Source of the DNA: Lycorma delicatula
Taxonomy: Eukaryota > Arthropoda > Insecta > Hemiptera > Fulgoridae
DNA: 64,000 nucleotides
Direction: 5' to 3'
NCBI RefSeq assembly: GCF_047948215.1
Contig: NC_134456.1
Coordinates: 83,034,515 to 83,098,514 of the forward strand
Part shown: positions 11,766-22,371 of the stretch, piece by piece
Layout: each line of letters starts with the position of its first letter
Position numbering within the stretch: the first letter of the stretch is position 1
The notes under the pieces: generated by a model
What the model saw: only the letters and a program-made list of their open reading frames with translations
Database searches by the model: none
What the model was told of the DNA's origin: nothing
Made by a program: the position numbers and the translations under genes

Positions 11766-12083
11766 ACTGGGTTGGTCTAGTGGTATATGTCTTCTCAAAT
11801 CAGCTGATTTTGAAGTCAAAAGTTTCAGCATTCAAGTCCTAGTAAAGTCAGTTATTTTTATACAGATTTGAATACTAGATTGTGGATACCGGTGTTCTTT
11901 GGTGGTTGGGTTTCAATTAACCACACATCTCAGGAATGGTCGACCTGAGACTGTACAAGACTACACTTCATTTACACTCATACATATCATACTCACTCAT
12001 CCTCTGAAGTATTATCTAAATTGTAATTCCCACAGGCTAAACAGGAAAAAGAAAGAAACAAATGATCACAGATTTTTGTCATA
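11766..12083 (+). mobile_element. tRNA-derived SINE, copy 1
   Basis: The head contains an A-box-like TGGTCTAGTGG and, about 50 bp on, a weak B-box-like segment. The body (GAATACTAGATTGTGGATA, TTTCAATTAACCA, GACCTGAGACTGTACAAGAC) matches 41164-41400 closely. The tail is A-rich (AAACAGGAAAAAGAAAGAAA). It is inserted within the transposon at 10771-12780, so it is younger than that element. Confidence 0.85.
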
Positions 12084-12780
12084 AATCTTGCCACACTGAA
12101 CATTAATGTGAAATCTATGTTTGAAACTAGTTTCCACAGTACCATATTTGGATTGTCTTCATAAATATGTTTATGAAGACATAAATTAACGGGGTGTTTT
12201 TTTAATGAATATTTATTAGGTACAGAAAAAATAATAAGATTTTCTATTTTTTATTTGTTATGCTTTAATAAAAAATTGATTTTAAATGTTTTTTTTTTAC
12301 TTTTTATTGGCTATATTTACATAATTTTCTGAGAATTAAAGGTTACAATTATACAAGTTTTGTTACTAAATTTTTCAAATTTATTAGTCATTTAACAAAG
12401 CTATTGAACAACAAACCTAAAAGAAACTTGTTTTTGACACTGAATTTTGTGATTTAATGTCTGATATCTTAAAAATTACTGAAGTTACAGTTGTGGGACT
12501 TTTTTTCTATTTACCAGCTCATATTACATAAGAAACCATCAACTTTACTTGTTAATTTGGGTTCTAAAAATTACAATAGGGCTCTTTTTATTAGAGGAGC
12601 TGAAATACAGGTGAAACGTTTTGGTAACCATTACCTGAAAGCAAAACGTTTATATAACATAACTAGCATTAACTATATAACATAACATAACGTTTAAAAC
12701 ATAACTATATTTATATGAAATGTTCATTATTTTCACCAGTAGAACATGCTGAAAGTTTCTTTGTTTCTTCATGGGACACT

Positions 12781-13170
12781 ATATATGTCTATATATACAC
12801 TTACATATTTTGATGTAATACGATATATTGGCATGGATATCTGCAGTGTAGTATGTATAGAAATGCATAATAACTAATATAAATATATTTAATGTTGAGT
12901 CCACAATCAATATCTTTGTAAAATATTTTTATACAAACCAGATTGTAAGTTCTTTTTTGTTACGAAACATAGTATCATTCTATATATATTTTCTAATTAG
13001 TAAGTAGTTGAATGTAAATGGTGAATGAATACATATATTAATGCTTTATTTTCTCATTTTGTGTTTGCTAATTAACTTATCTTAATTATAGTTTTGCATG
13101 AATATAATTATTTTACTATCATTTATCTCTTTATTTAATTATGGAACTTAACAGATAATTTATGTTGCAG
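12781..13170. other. Intron end before Cobl exon 2
   Basis: AT-rich; ends in the acceptor TATGTTGCAG. Confidence 0.5.
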
Positions 13171-13395
13171 TGTGAAGGCAGTATGAGCAGTGGCAGTCTT
13201 GGAGGTCGCAGTTTATCTCCCACTAGATCTGATGGCTCATCTGCATCTCCCCCACCTGTTGTTCCACCTAATCGACCCATTCGAAAACGCAGGCCTGCAC
13301 CAAAACCCCCTGTTGCTGCTAACAACAACAATAATAATAATAACAATAATATTAACAACAATAACAATAATAACACCATTGATAACAATTCTAGT
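13171..13395 (+). CDS. cobl: Cobl exon 2: KRAP-like motif and poly-Asn
   Basis: The acceptor is TTGCAG and the donor GTACGT at 13396; both borders are phase 0. The exon encodes 75 residues. A Ser/Gly-rich start (SMSSGSLGGRSLSPTRSDGS) is followed by a proline stretch. Then comes IRKRRPAPKPP, a basic-then-proline motif like the KRAP motif of cordon-bleu proteins, which in vertebrates binds the SH3 domain of syndapins. The tail is ten Asn, one Ile and seven Asn, encoded by mixed AAC/AAT codons. The opposite strand is open by chance only. Confidence 0.88.
13321..13374 (+). repeat. AAC/AAT trinucleotide repeat coding poly-Asn
   Basis: Eighteen codons: ten Asn, one Ile, seven Asn. Mixed codons suggest an old tract or selection at protein level, but it remains prone to length change. 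Confidence 0.9.
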
Positions 13396-15660
13396 GTACG
13401 TTTCGATACTATATTTTCTATTATTTTACTGCATTCATTAATAAATAATTTATAGATGTATGAGAAAGTATGGATGTGTGTTTTAATAGTGTTTATATAA
13501 TTCATCTTTAAAATTATTTTAGTAATTATAACAATTTATTTAACAAAGAAACTATGATTTTTTAAAATAAGTTGTAAAATATTTATTGTTAGCTAATAGC
13601 ATAGTATATTAAATATGTGCTGTCATTAAACAGGACTACACAATGTAAAACTATCAATATGCTTGAAAAAAATGAGGTAGATTTATGTACATTATTTTCA
13701 TACCTGTTGGTGGAATTGATCATATAAAAAAATCATTCTTCATATTATTTTTTAATTAGAGATAAGGATCTTGTTTTTATGTAATTTTTATTATTTCAAT
13801 ATTTTAATTGGGATTTACTATTAAAATCAGTTGAGTAAAATGTGAACTCATATTTTGATAAAAAAACTATACTTAAACAGACCTCATTTTAAGGATCATA
13901 TGAATTCAAAAATGTTTTAAGTAATAATAATAATACAAATGTCTTCATTCTTATTTTTATGTGTTTAGAATGTTTTTCATTGCTGATTTTATAAGATTTG
14001 AAGTGATAATTTACAAAGCTAGCAATCGCTCTACAATATTTTTTTTTTAATACATACAAAATTTGTTGCAGAAATTGTTACTAAAAATAATTGTGTGTTC
14101 CGTAACTCAGTATAAACCTCAATCACCTGATAAGTGTAATGAGTTCCTGTAAAAAATATATATTATTGTATGGCAGGGGAATAAATTGTTGAATTTATTT
14201 AATTAAAAGTTATTGCAACCACTTTTGAGAAAAAACTTTTTCTGGAATTTTTGCTTTGATTTTAACCCACAAATTAGTCATAAACTTAACATTTACAGCA
14301 TAAATAAAAACCCTTCTTTTGGTTATTTGTAAAATGATTGAACTAAATTGAACCAATGGTTTAAATAAATCAGCACTTCATTTAGATTAATACACAAAAA
14401 TTAAAACATATCAGGAATGGAAGGTTTACTATTTAAGAAAAAACTTCTTCAGCATTTGTCTGGAAGATTCAAGGGAAACAAAGGGAAAACCTTTCAGAGC
14501 AGCATAGAAAGTACAAAATTATAAATAAAAAAATTAGTGGTTAGGCAATCCACATTAATAAATAAATAAATAAAGTGATGCAGTTATATAAATGTAATAA
14601 ATAGATTAATAAGTTTGGTTTACATTAAAATAATTATAATTTTAACTCTTTAAATACTGTAAATATCTTATTACATGTTAAACAAATACCCAAAACTTGT
14701 TATAATCTTTTCAAGCTTCTTAAAAAAAATTTATATTGAAATATATGTCAGTAAAATAAATATTTAATGACAAAAGATTAATTTTTTAGATACTGTTAAG
14801 AAAGAGTATGGTTTATCCAGTTGCAAAAAAAATCAATCTGGTTGTTCCTAAAAAACATTTAATTACATGTGCAGTCTCAAAAGTGCAGGCACAAGATTCA
14901 AATTAAAAAAAAAAAAAAAACAATTTTTTAGGAATAAGAACTATCAAAATATCTCAATTTTTTTTAAATGATTTCTCAAAGCCAAATTTTGATACAACCA
15001 AAACTCAGATTTTTTTCTTTTTATGAAAGTAATTTAATTTTTCTGAATAATATGTTGGATTGCAGCAAGTTTAAAAAATTAAACACTTAAGGTTTTCACT
15101 AAAAAGTAATTTATGTATGAGATTATTTTACGAAAAAAAAAAATGGCAGTCAGATTAAAACTGGGTTTAAATGTGTTGTTAGGTGGTATTGGAATTTATT
15201 TTCTAAAAAAAAATTTTGAATTTAGTAATTAATGTACTTGATGGTTATTATTCCAGGGATATATATTAAAAAATAAAAGTAATATTTTAGTTCATAGTTA
15301 GCAGCTCTCTTTTCTGTGGTTGTTGAAAGTAATAATAATTAAAAAGGCAAAGGTTATATTACATGTTAATAATAAAAGTACATTTATTATCAGCTATTAA
15401 AAAATATAAATGTATTAAACTGTTAAATATCAAAATATAAAAAGTTTATTTATTGCAAGTATCAATTAATTTTCTTGTGCATTGCTGTCTATTTTATTAA
15501 TTGTTAGTAACATAACAATAAACTACAAATTGCTACTGTTTTTATTACTTTTACATTAACATTCTTAATAAGTGCGCTTACCTAAATAATAAACTTACCA
15601 AAATTATGAAATATTTTAGTCTTTTTTTATGAGAATAATTTTCTTGATACCATGAAATAT
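13396..15660. other. Intron with repeat copy 2
   Basis: Apart from the repeat near 14408-14700, nothing is supported in this AT-rich stretch. A 16-base A run lies near 14906. Confidence 0.4.
14408..14700. repeat. Dispersed repeat, copy 2
   Basis: Counterpart of 6999-7330: begins ATCAGGAATGGAAGG, then CAGCATTTGTCTGGAAGATT and AGAAAGTACAAAATTAT, and later AAAATAATTATAATTTTAA. Confidence 0.55.
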
Positions 15661-16396
15661 CGGGTGTCTGGAAAATAACTCAGCAGGTTTAAATTAAATT
15701 TACTTTACCATATTTAGAATTAAAAACATCAAAGGTTTATGTTTTATTACATGAAAGTGCAAAGTCTAAAGTTTTTTTTCCTATTAATTTTAACTCAATA
15801 TGAAAACATTTTACAGCCCTGCAGATATCAAACTGATATTCCACCTCATTTCTTACTTTGGTGAGCAAATCTGCAGGAATCGCTTTCATGGTTGCTGTAT
15901 TCTTTGGCGTTTCAATCAATTGTGAACAACATATGGGCAGTGCTTGTGGACTGTTTAGTGATGACTCATTACAGACTTAATGTTTTGGGCTTTATTGGAA
16001 AGACAGTCTAATTCTTTTTGTGTTTTAGCCCTAATTGATGAGTGTCCTTTCAAAACACTTCAAGTTTCCAAAAACTGTTCTCACCACTTACATATGGTTT
16101 TGTCACTTCGAGAATGTCTGTGATAGTCTTGTGTATAATTTCTTTGTGTGACAGTCACTAACATTATTTTGCAAACCTGTTCATGCACTGCTTTTATAGT
16201 GGCGATGTCATGAAGCCTGAACTCAAACAGCTTCGCCTATGCAACAGTCTTAAAATAGCTGCTATCTGACTGAGAGTGTGTAAATTAAAACTTAATTGTT
16301 GTCACTTCAGAATTATACGTAAAACATTATTAAGAGGTGTAAAATAAAAACTTTACTTTTTCTTAAAACACCGGTGTTCTCGTTCAGACACTCAAG
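15661..16396 (-). mobile_element. Internally deleted mariner-superfamily transposon
   Basis: The minus strand first reads an N-terminal helix-turn-helix block: DKTICKW, a stop, EQFLET, a stop, then SVLKGHSSIRAKT. This matches the insect pattern T-I-R-x-W-Y-K-Q-F-x-E-T-G-x-x-x-K-x-K-S-S-G-R-P. It then jumps to a C-terminal block IPADLLTKVRNEVEYQFDIC without the DDE core. GTGTCTG near 15664 on the plus strand and AGACAC near 16390 suggest terminal inverted repeats; exact ends are uncertain. The 60-codon open piece at 15737-15919 is this C-terminus. Confidence 0.7.
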
Positions 16397-17286
16397 TTCA
16401 TGGCTTATTAGATCACGTTAAAATTACGTATAAGATTAAAATAGTTAATTTTTAATATAATTTTACACTATATAATCTTTGTATTAATTTTCAGAACATT
16501 ATATAATTCTCTCAAATAGGGAAAAAGTTTGATTCCCAAAGAGGTAGCATTGCTATTTGTTTTAAAATGCTGAATATAGAACAAGCAATAGGCGTTATTG
16601 TAACTGCTCAAAGTTTACAGTAATGTTATATTATGAAAAGAGTGTTGTAACTACAATTACTAAAGAAACATTTTCTCTGTTTACTGCTTGTATTATGGCC
16701 ATACAAAATTATTTTCATTATACATTAAGAAGACCTAATGAAATTGAAGATATCTCATAACAAGTTCTAAAAATGTGAAGTTAGATGCATTTAATCCAAA
16801 TAAAATGGTCATGATTTTTTATTAAGTAAAAACTTTTACCTACTGCTTCATTTTATCAATCTGCTTTATGTTAACTGATTTCGCTTACTGTTTTGGAATC
16901 TACATTAGTTTTTTAACTTTACACTTGAGTGATGTGAATCTTTGTGCTTTGATAAAGGCTTAATTAACAGTATTACAGCATATATTTCTATATATTTAAA
17001 ATAATTTATGAATTCACCAGTAAAAGTAAAGAAAAAATGAATCATTTTTATTGTGCTATATTAAAACTTAACACTTTGTTACTTTTCTTAATCTGTTCTT
17101 TTAGAAAAGGTTTTTGTTTAGATTTGAATTCTAATTAAAAGTAAAGATTAAAAAGCAGTCTTTCAATTAAAGTTTTTTTATTTGATAATATTTTTATTTT
17201 TTATTTCTTTTTGCAGAAATTTTAGTAATTATTGTAGTAAAATATAATTCATAATATTATAAGAAAGTGGTATGTATATGTTACAG
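16397..17286. other. Intron, nothing recognised
   Basis: AT-rich; ends in acceptor GTTACAG before exon 3. Confidence 0.45.
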
Positions 17287-17414
17287 AAGTGTGAACAGCA
17301 ACAATCATCAAGCCAAGGTTCTCAAGCTACAGTCATTTGTCATTCCAGAAATAGCTCAGATAGTAGTGGTTATCATGAAGCATCAGTGCTTAGTGAAAGT
17401 CCTGAGAGCAACAG
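17287..17414 (+). CDS. cobl: Cobl exon 3: Ser-rich block
   Basis: The acceptor is TATGTTACAG and the donor GTTTGT at 17415. It starts in phase 0 and ends two bases into an AGC serine codon completed by exon 4. Reading: KCEQQQSSSQGSQATV then HSRNSSDSSGYHEASVLSES. The SSDSSGYHEASVL block looks like a conserved linker motif rather than random low complexity. No catalytic feature is expected. Confidence 0.88.
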
Positions 17415-18523
17415 GTTTGTTTGTTATATAATTTTTTTTGATTTAGCATTAAAAAACCTAATGGTAACAGCTCCATTGGATCAACTGTTAACTTAATCAT
17501 TAGATTAAACTCTTTGGATCTAGATTATTAAACCCGACTTTAGCATTTAACCTGTTTCAGATTTTTTGTTTTTTAAATGCTTAGAATAGATGTTCCTTTA
17601 AAAGTTTCAAGTATGTTTAACCTGTAATTACTTTCAACTTCCTTCATTCAGTTCTTGCCTCAATTACCAGAAGAAATTTCTTTTATTGTTTCCTATCTTT
17701 GCAATCTATTCATCAATTTCTTATTTCAGTTGTATGTGCACTTCTTGTTTTCCCCCCTAATCACTGTCTGTTCTTCACTTCTTTGTTGCCTAATTCATGA
17801 ATAGGAGGTTGGCACTACATACCCAGCTCTAACCATTCAGTTTAATTTACCTACAGTCTTCACTTTAAACTCATCACACGGTTTGTTTATCTTGATGATG
17901 TTTACATTCATTTTTCATCTTAGCAAATAGAAACAGCTATTCAGAAGTACTGTCATTTGAATTTTTGATACAGTCTTTTAATTTCCCAGCTAATTCTCTG
18001 TCAACTATTGTGGATATCAAGACTATTATAAAACAACTTCTTTTCAAAATTTGATTGTTCTTTCTTCGATTCTATTTTCACTTCTTCCTTATTATACCAT
18101 TAATCTCAAATTTTTCCATGTGTAAAGTTGTTCAGGTAATTAGCACTAGTCTTCCCGTGTGAGAAGTTGATAGTTCATGGCCGACCAAACTTGTTAAATG
18201 TTAATAGTTCCTTGATACTGTGCCTAATCACCAATTTGTGGGTTGGGTTTTATAACATAACTTTACTGGCTTGGGAGAATCCATGGATGTAACCATCTAC
18301 AGGTACATTCATTATACAAATAATGGATGCAGTTGCCTATTGACCTCAAATCAAAAAAGCTGCGCTAGATATCTGATATCTGGAGACTTCTAAATATCTT
18401 AAATCAATTAATCAGTGTTGTTTAAAACCCAATTTTAACCGTACATCTTATATTATATTTTCTTACTTGTAAAAAAGATTAGTATATAATTTTCAGTTGT
18501 TTTGTCAACTGTGTTATTGTAAT

Positions 18524-18587
<64 letters not shown>

Positions 18588-19070
18588 GTGAGAGTTGTAG
18601 ATGAAAAGTTAAATACACTTTCCAATCAAATGCACTTATATTGTAATATTTAAGATACATACTTTCAACTCATAAAATTATTTTTATATGTCTTACACTT
18701 AATTATCTTTGTTATATTTATTTCCATATCTGACACTTGAGACAGTTCAGTATAGTAATTTTCTTATATTTCATTCTTTATAATCATTTATTAAGTATAA
18801 GGTCAGCATTTGTGTTTATTCCTTCCCTTGAGTTTCTTTATCTTAAAAATTATTGAAAACTATTAAATGAAAAACTGTAAGTTAGTTAATAAATGTATAT
18901 TAGTCTTAAAATAATTTAATCTTCTGTTGGAAGTAAGATGCTTACTTAAATGATATAGTATCTTAAATTAGTTTATAAAATATACAGAAAATCCTCAAAT
19001 TTAGGTATACAATACAAAGTATCTTCAAAACATTAGATATTTATGTCATGAAATGTAATTTTTTTTACAG
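17415..19070. other. Intron with a microsatellite
   Basis: Nothing supported except the AT/AG repeat at 18523-18588. The 17600-18400 part is less AT-rich but unrecognised. Ends in TTTTTTACAG. Confidence 0.4.
18523..18588. repeat. (AT)n(AG)n microsatellite
   Basis: About twelve AT units followed by about seventeen AG units, then imperfect AG units. Confidence 0.95.
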
Positions 19071-19252
19071 CTTGCCAGATTCATTACCTAGAAGAAGTAA
19101 GCTACCCAGTGCTAATGTAGCGGAGCCTACGTCTGCGAAAGTTGCTAGTAATTTATCACGATCACTTTCAAACCTTAATGCAGTTGAAAATAATGCTGTT
19201 CCAAGTATGAAGTCGCACAGTATTTCATCAACTTCTCTTGTTTCTATTACTG
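19071..19252 (+). CDS. cobl: Cobl exon 4
   Basis: The acceptor is TTTTTTACAG and the donor GTATGT at 19253. The first base completes the split serine codon from exon 3, and the last base (G) opens a glycine codon completed by exon 5. Reads LPDSLPRRSKLPSANVAEP and then SNLSRSLSNLNAVENNA. This is a Ser/Asn-rich linker with basic patches (LPRRSK) and no folded domain visible. Confidence 0.88.
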
Positions 19253-21160
19253 GTATGTATTTTATGTACTTTTTTCTATTGTAGATTGGTGTAGATTAAA
19301 TCATATTATTTTATGAATTATGAAAATTTAAAACCGGTTGTTTCCTTCTGGTTGGTTAACATATGCCATTTATCATCGATTATGTTTTACCAAGTTGCTG
19401 GATTTATTACTGCTTGTGTGTTCTAAAATCTGTTTTGTATGCTTTAAATAAGAATATTTTATATTATTTATTCATCAATGTGTTAAAAATAACACATTTA
19501 TAGGTCATAAACCATTGTTTTTTAAAACCAAAATTTTTAAGGTGAATTCCTTATCAGGTTAATCATTTTTTTTTTGGATTGCTGAACTCACAAGATGGCA
19601 GAACACTCATCTTGTGGAACATCTGAAAAATTTAAAAATATTAATTTTTTAGCTTTCAACTAAAGTTACTGTTTATAATAGTAGTTGTTCATTACAGTTC
19701 CTTGTTCATTTCTAGTAGTTATTTTAATTCTGTATTTGATTTTTGTTGTACTTTTCTAAAATGTTGTACCTTTATTTTCTTGACCTTAATAATTTCTGGC
19801 ATTTATTTTTAAAAATATTTAGATTGTGTCAAATTTAAGATAGGTATAAAAACACAAACTAAATATACAACTTAAACAAATATTTTAAAGCTGTGATATT
19901 TGTTTTCTTAATTTACATTACATGGTTTTATAATTAGTCTGAAATTACATGAAAGATTAAAAAATAATTGACTGGAAAATAATGATTGTAGTTGCGTATT
20001 AAGTTATGAGGTGTGTCAAGAAAATAAGTATTCTTTGGCAATTGTAGGCAATTGGGAAAAACTTTTATTTACATGAAATTCTTTCTATATACGTTAAATT
20101 ATTTTTAAACATAGTCATCATGCAACTTATCATAACTTGACACTAATTTGAAGATACTTTACCTGTAGAATTTCATCACATATGACTAATCATTTCTGGA
20201 TGCTCTTCTGTATTTCATCATCACTGTCTAGATTCTAGTCGCCAAATAATCTCTAATGTAAAAAGATTTAATGCACTTTGTACTAAGTTCAGACTGACTG
20301 CCATGGGTTAATTGAATTTCTTCCAGTGAAACTGAGTAAATCACTTTTGTGTCGCATATGCAGCACGCAGATGTATCCTGACATACAACACCTACAGTGG
20401 TGGAACTCGGTAGGCTATGCCTATTGTTCTATATTGTGTATCATAGCACTGCCAGAGTTTGACAGTATCACTGTATTGTGATTGTTGTACTTTGGGACAT
20501 GAATTCAAGTAAAATTCCCTGACTAGGAATGTTTATTACTTCACTTCTCAACATGAACACTCTTTTTTTATTAATTAAATATCTCAGTTCTCAACATGCC
20601 TTTACTTTTATCTTTAAATCCATAAACTTTACAAATGAGATCGTGGTCGAGCATTTTTCATATTTAAAAATTGGATAATTGATTCTCTCACGCAACTGCT
20701 GGCTGATTGGTATTTTTAACCTGATAAACAACACATAGTTGGTTATAACATAAACAAAATCGCTAGGCTACTTAATTCTTAAGTAGAAAGAACTCGCATA
20801 TAACCTTGATATTACCAGGTGTGTGCAGGAGATATGCACAGACAGTACGTATTTTTTTTTTAATGCAATTTGTATTTGTCTATTGTACACATGGTTAAGA
20901 TTTTAAATAATAATTGTTGACAGTTATGTATACAGAGCGTAGAAAAACTTTTATGTACTACTAAGATGATTTACTAAACTTACTTTATACATTATTAAAT
21001 AAATTTGCTATGATAAATTTCATGTTTATCATCTGACAGTATGCTTTATGTTTACTTTTCATTTCTTATTTTATAATTTTATTGTGAAATTTATTTATTT
21101 TTTTTAATATTGTAACCTGATGTTTTTATCAGAATTTAATTCAAATTGATTTATTCTCAG
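19253..21160. other. Intron with possible decayed transposon
   Basis: See 20010-20520 for the only repeat candidate. The rest is AT-rich and unrecognised. Ends in TTATTCTCAG. Confidence 0.4.
20010..20520. mobile_element. Possible decayed mariner-like remnant
   Basis: Begins GAGGTGTGTCAAGAAAATAA, which resembles mariner terminal repeats. It runs into less AT-rich sequence with no intact frame. No matching right end was found. Weak call. Confidence 0.3.
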
Positions 21161-21457
21161 GTCGGAAGAAAAAAGCAGCTCCACTTCCTCCACCCTTACA
21201 GTCCAAAATGTCCTCTCTCTCTGAAGAAACTCCAAAACAACGAACTCCTTCTGTCTCTTCCACAGCATCATCATCCGCTACTCTTGAAGAAATTGAACCC
21301 AACCTTTTGAGAAAATCCTCAACATTACCTGCTTCTATTAGAGTAGCGCAATCAAGTAGTAATCCTGATTCTGTCGTGCCAAATTTACATCAGAGTAATT
21401 CTGTAGTTGATGATACACCTAGTAGCTCATTGGATCGTTTACACGATACAACACCAG
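21161..21457 (+). CDS. cobl: Cobl exon 5 (short form): KRAP-like motif
   Basis: The acceptor is TTATTCTCAG and the donor GTATGT at 21458. The split first codon gives Gly, then RKKKAAPLPPPLQSK, a basic/proline KRAP-like motif, then a Ser/Thr-rich stretch to RLHDTTP. It ends with one base of a codon completed by TG of exon 6, giving Val. The frame continues open past this donor for a further 914 bases; see the next entry. Confidence 0.88.
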
Positions 21458-22371
21458 GTATGTTTGCATGCAATTATAGAACAGATTTAAAAGTTTCAGT
21501 TTCTAACCCAAAAGATACTGCTATTAAAAATGATTCTGTATTACCTGCTAATTTTGAACAAAGTGAATCTATGTATAATTCAAAATTTTCAGTTTCAACT
21601 GATGTAGAAAGCAAACTTAAAATAAAAAATGATGAAAATAGTTCAGAATTTTTAAAGAATGAACCAAAACAAATAACCACTGACAAAGCGTACGATGCAG
21701 AGAATATTTCAATTAATAAAATTAATAAAAATCATGTATGGAATAATAATAATAAAGACTTTGAATGTAGTGAAAATAAAAACTACTGTGAATTACGCAA
21801 CAATGTTAATTTGTCATTTAGAAATTCCTTAATGAATCATCAGAGTTCTTTGAGCAGCAGTAATAATTATCAGCATGATAATATAAAAATAAATAAAAAC
21901 TGGGAGAATTTTGAGCAATCCAAAATCAGTAAAGAATCAAACAAAACTAGTATAATTTTTAAGAATACCCTTGAACGTTTCAGTGCAAGATGTCCATTAA
22001 GATTGATACCAGAAAATTGTGTTGTGTCAGTTGAAAATGAAATTCAAAATCTTGATTACTGTTTATATCGCAGAAATTCATTTAACATTAATTCATTTAC
22101 ACCAGCTGTTGCAGATAACAGACTTAAAAGATCACAATCTGTTTTAGATTCAAATAAAAGTGCTTATGCATCTTTAAATGGACCACAACCATTTTCACCA
22201 AATTTTGTTTTTAAAAGATCACAAACTCCACCAGTAAAATGCAATCTATTAGCTCCGCCTCCATCTGATTTATTAGTTAATCGACAAGAATCTTTAGATT
22301 CTTGGAATAGTTTTTTAAAAAATTTAAATGATATTATTTCCGAGTCAGATAGGCCTGAAGAGTACGTATAA
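21458..22371 (+). CDS. cobl: Cobl exon 5 extension, alternative isoform coding
   Basis: The exon 5 frame stays open to a TAA at 22369-22371. It does not look like intron: it has balanced composition and repeated Ser-rich motifs of the protein's own style (RLKRSQSVLDSN, FKRSQTPPVK, APPPSDLLVNRQESLDSW). Used to the stop, it gives a 639-residue product from the first visible codon, lacking the WH2. A second donor, GTACGT at 22362, lies just before the stop and leaves phase 2. Among the later acceptors that phase fits only exon 11, which would give a 1095-residue product keeping the WH2. Which form is used cannot be decided here. Confidence 0.7.

Larger units (their letters stand above)
10771..12780 (-). 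mobile_element. Long-TIR mariner-superfamily transposon, decayed
   Basis: The left end GGTGTCCCAC and the right end, read in reverse as AGTGTCCCAT, match. Inverted similarity continues inward for roughly 450-500 bp per arm, with some gaps. Examples read in both arms include GGTGAAAATAATGAA, CATATAAA, GATTTCTTATGTAA-like, TTGTTAAATGACTAAT and CCAATAAAAAGTAAA. The interior holds a minus-strand transposase remnant (11340-11690) and a SINE inserted at about 11766. It shares TIR blocks with the elements at about 36-37.6 kb and 48.2-50.3 kb. Confidence 0.85.

Noticed and set aside
13131..13505. 124-codon minus-strand open stretch over Cobl exon 2
   Set aside because: Its poly-Leu part is the antisense of the AAC/AAT repeat; the plus strand has the splice sites and phase fit.
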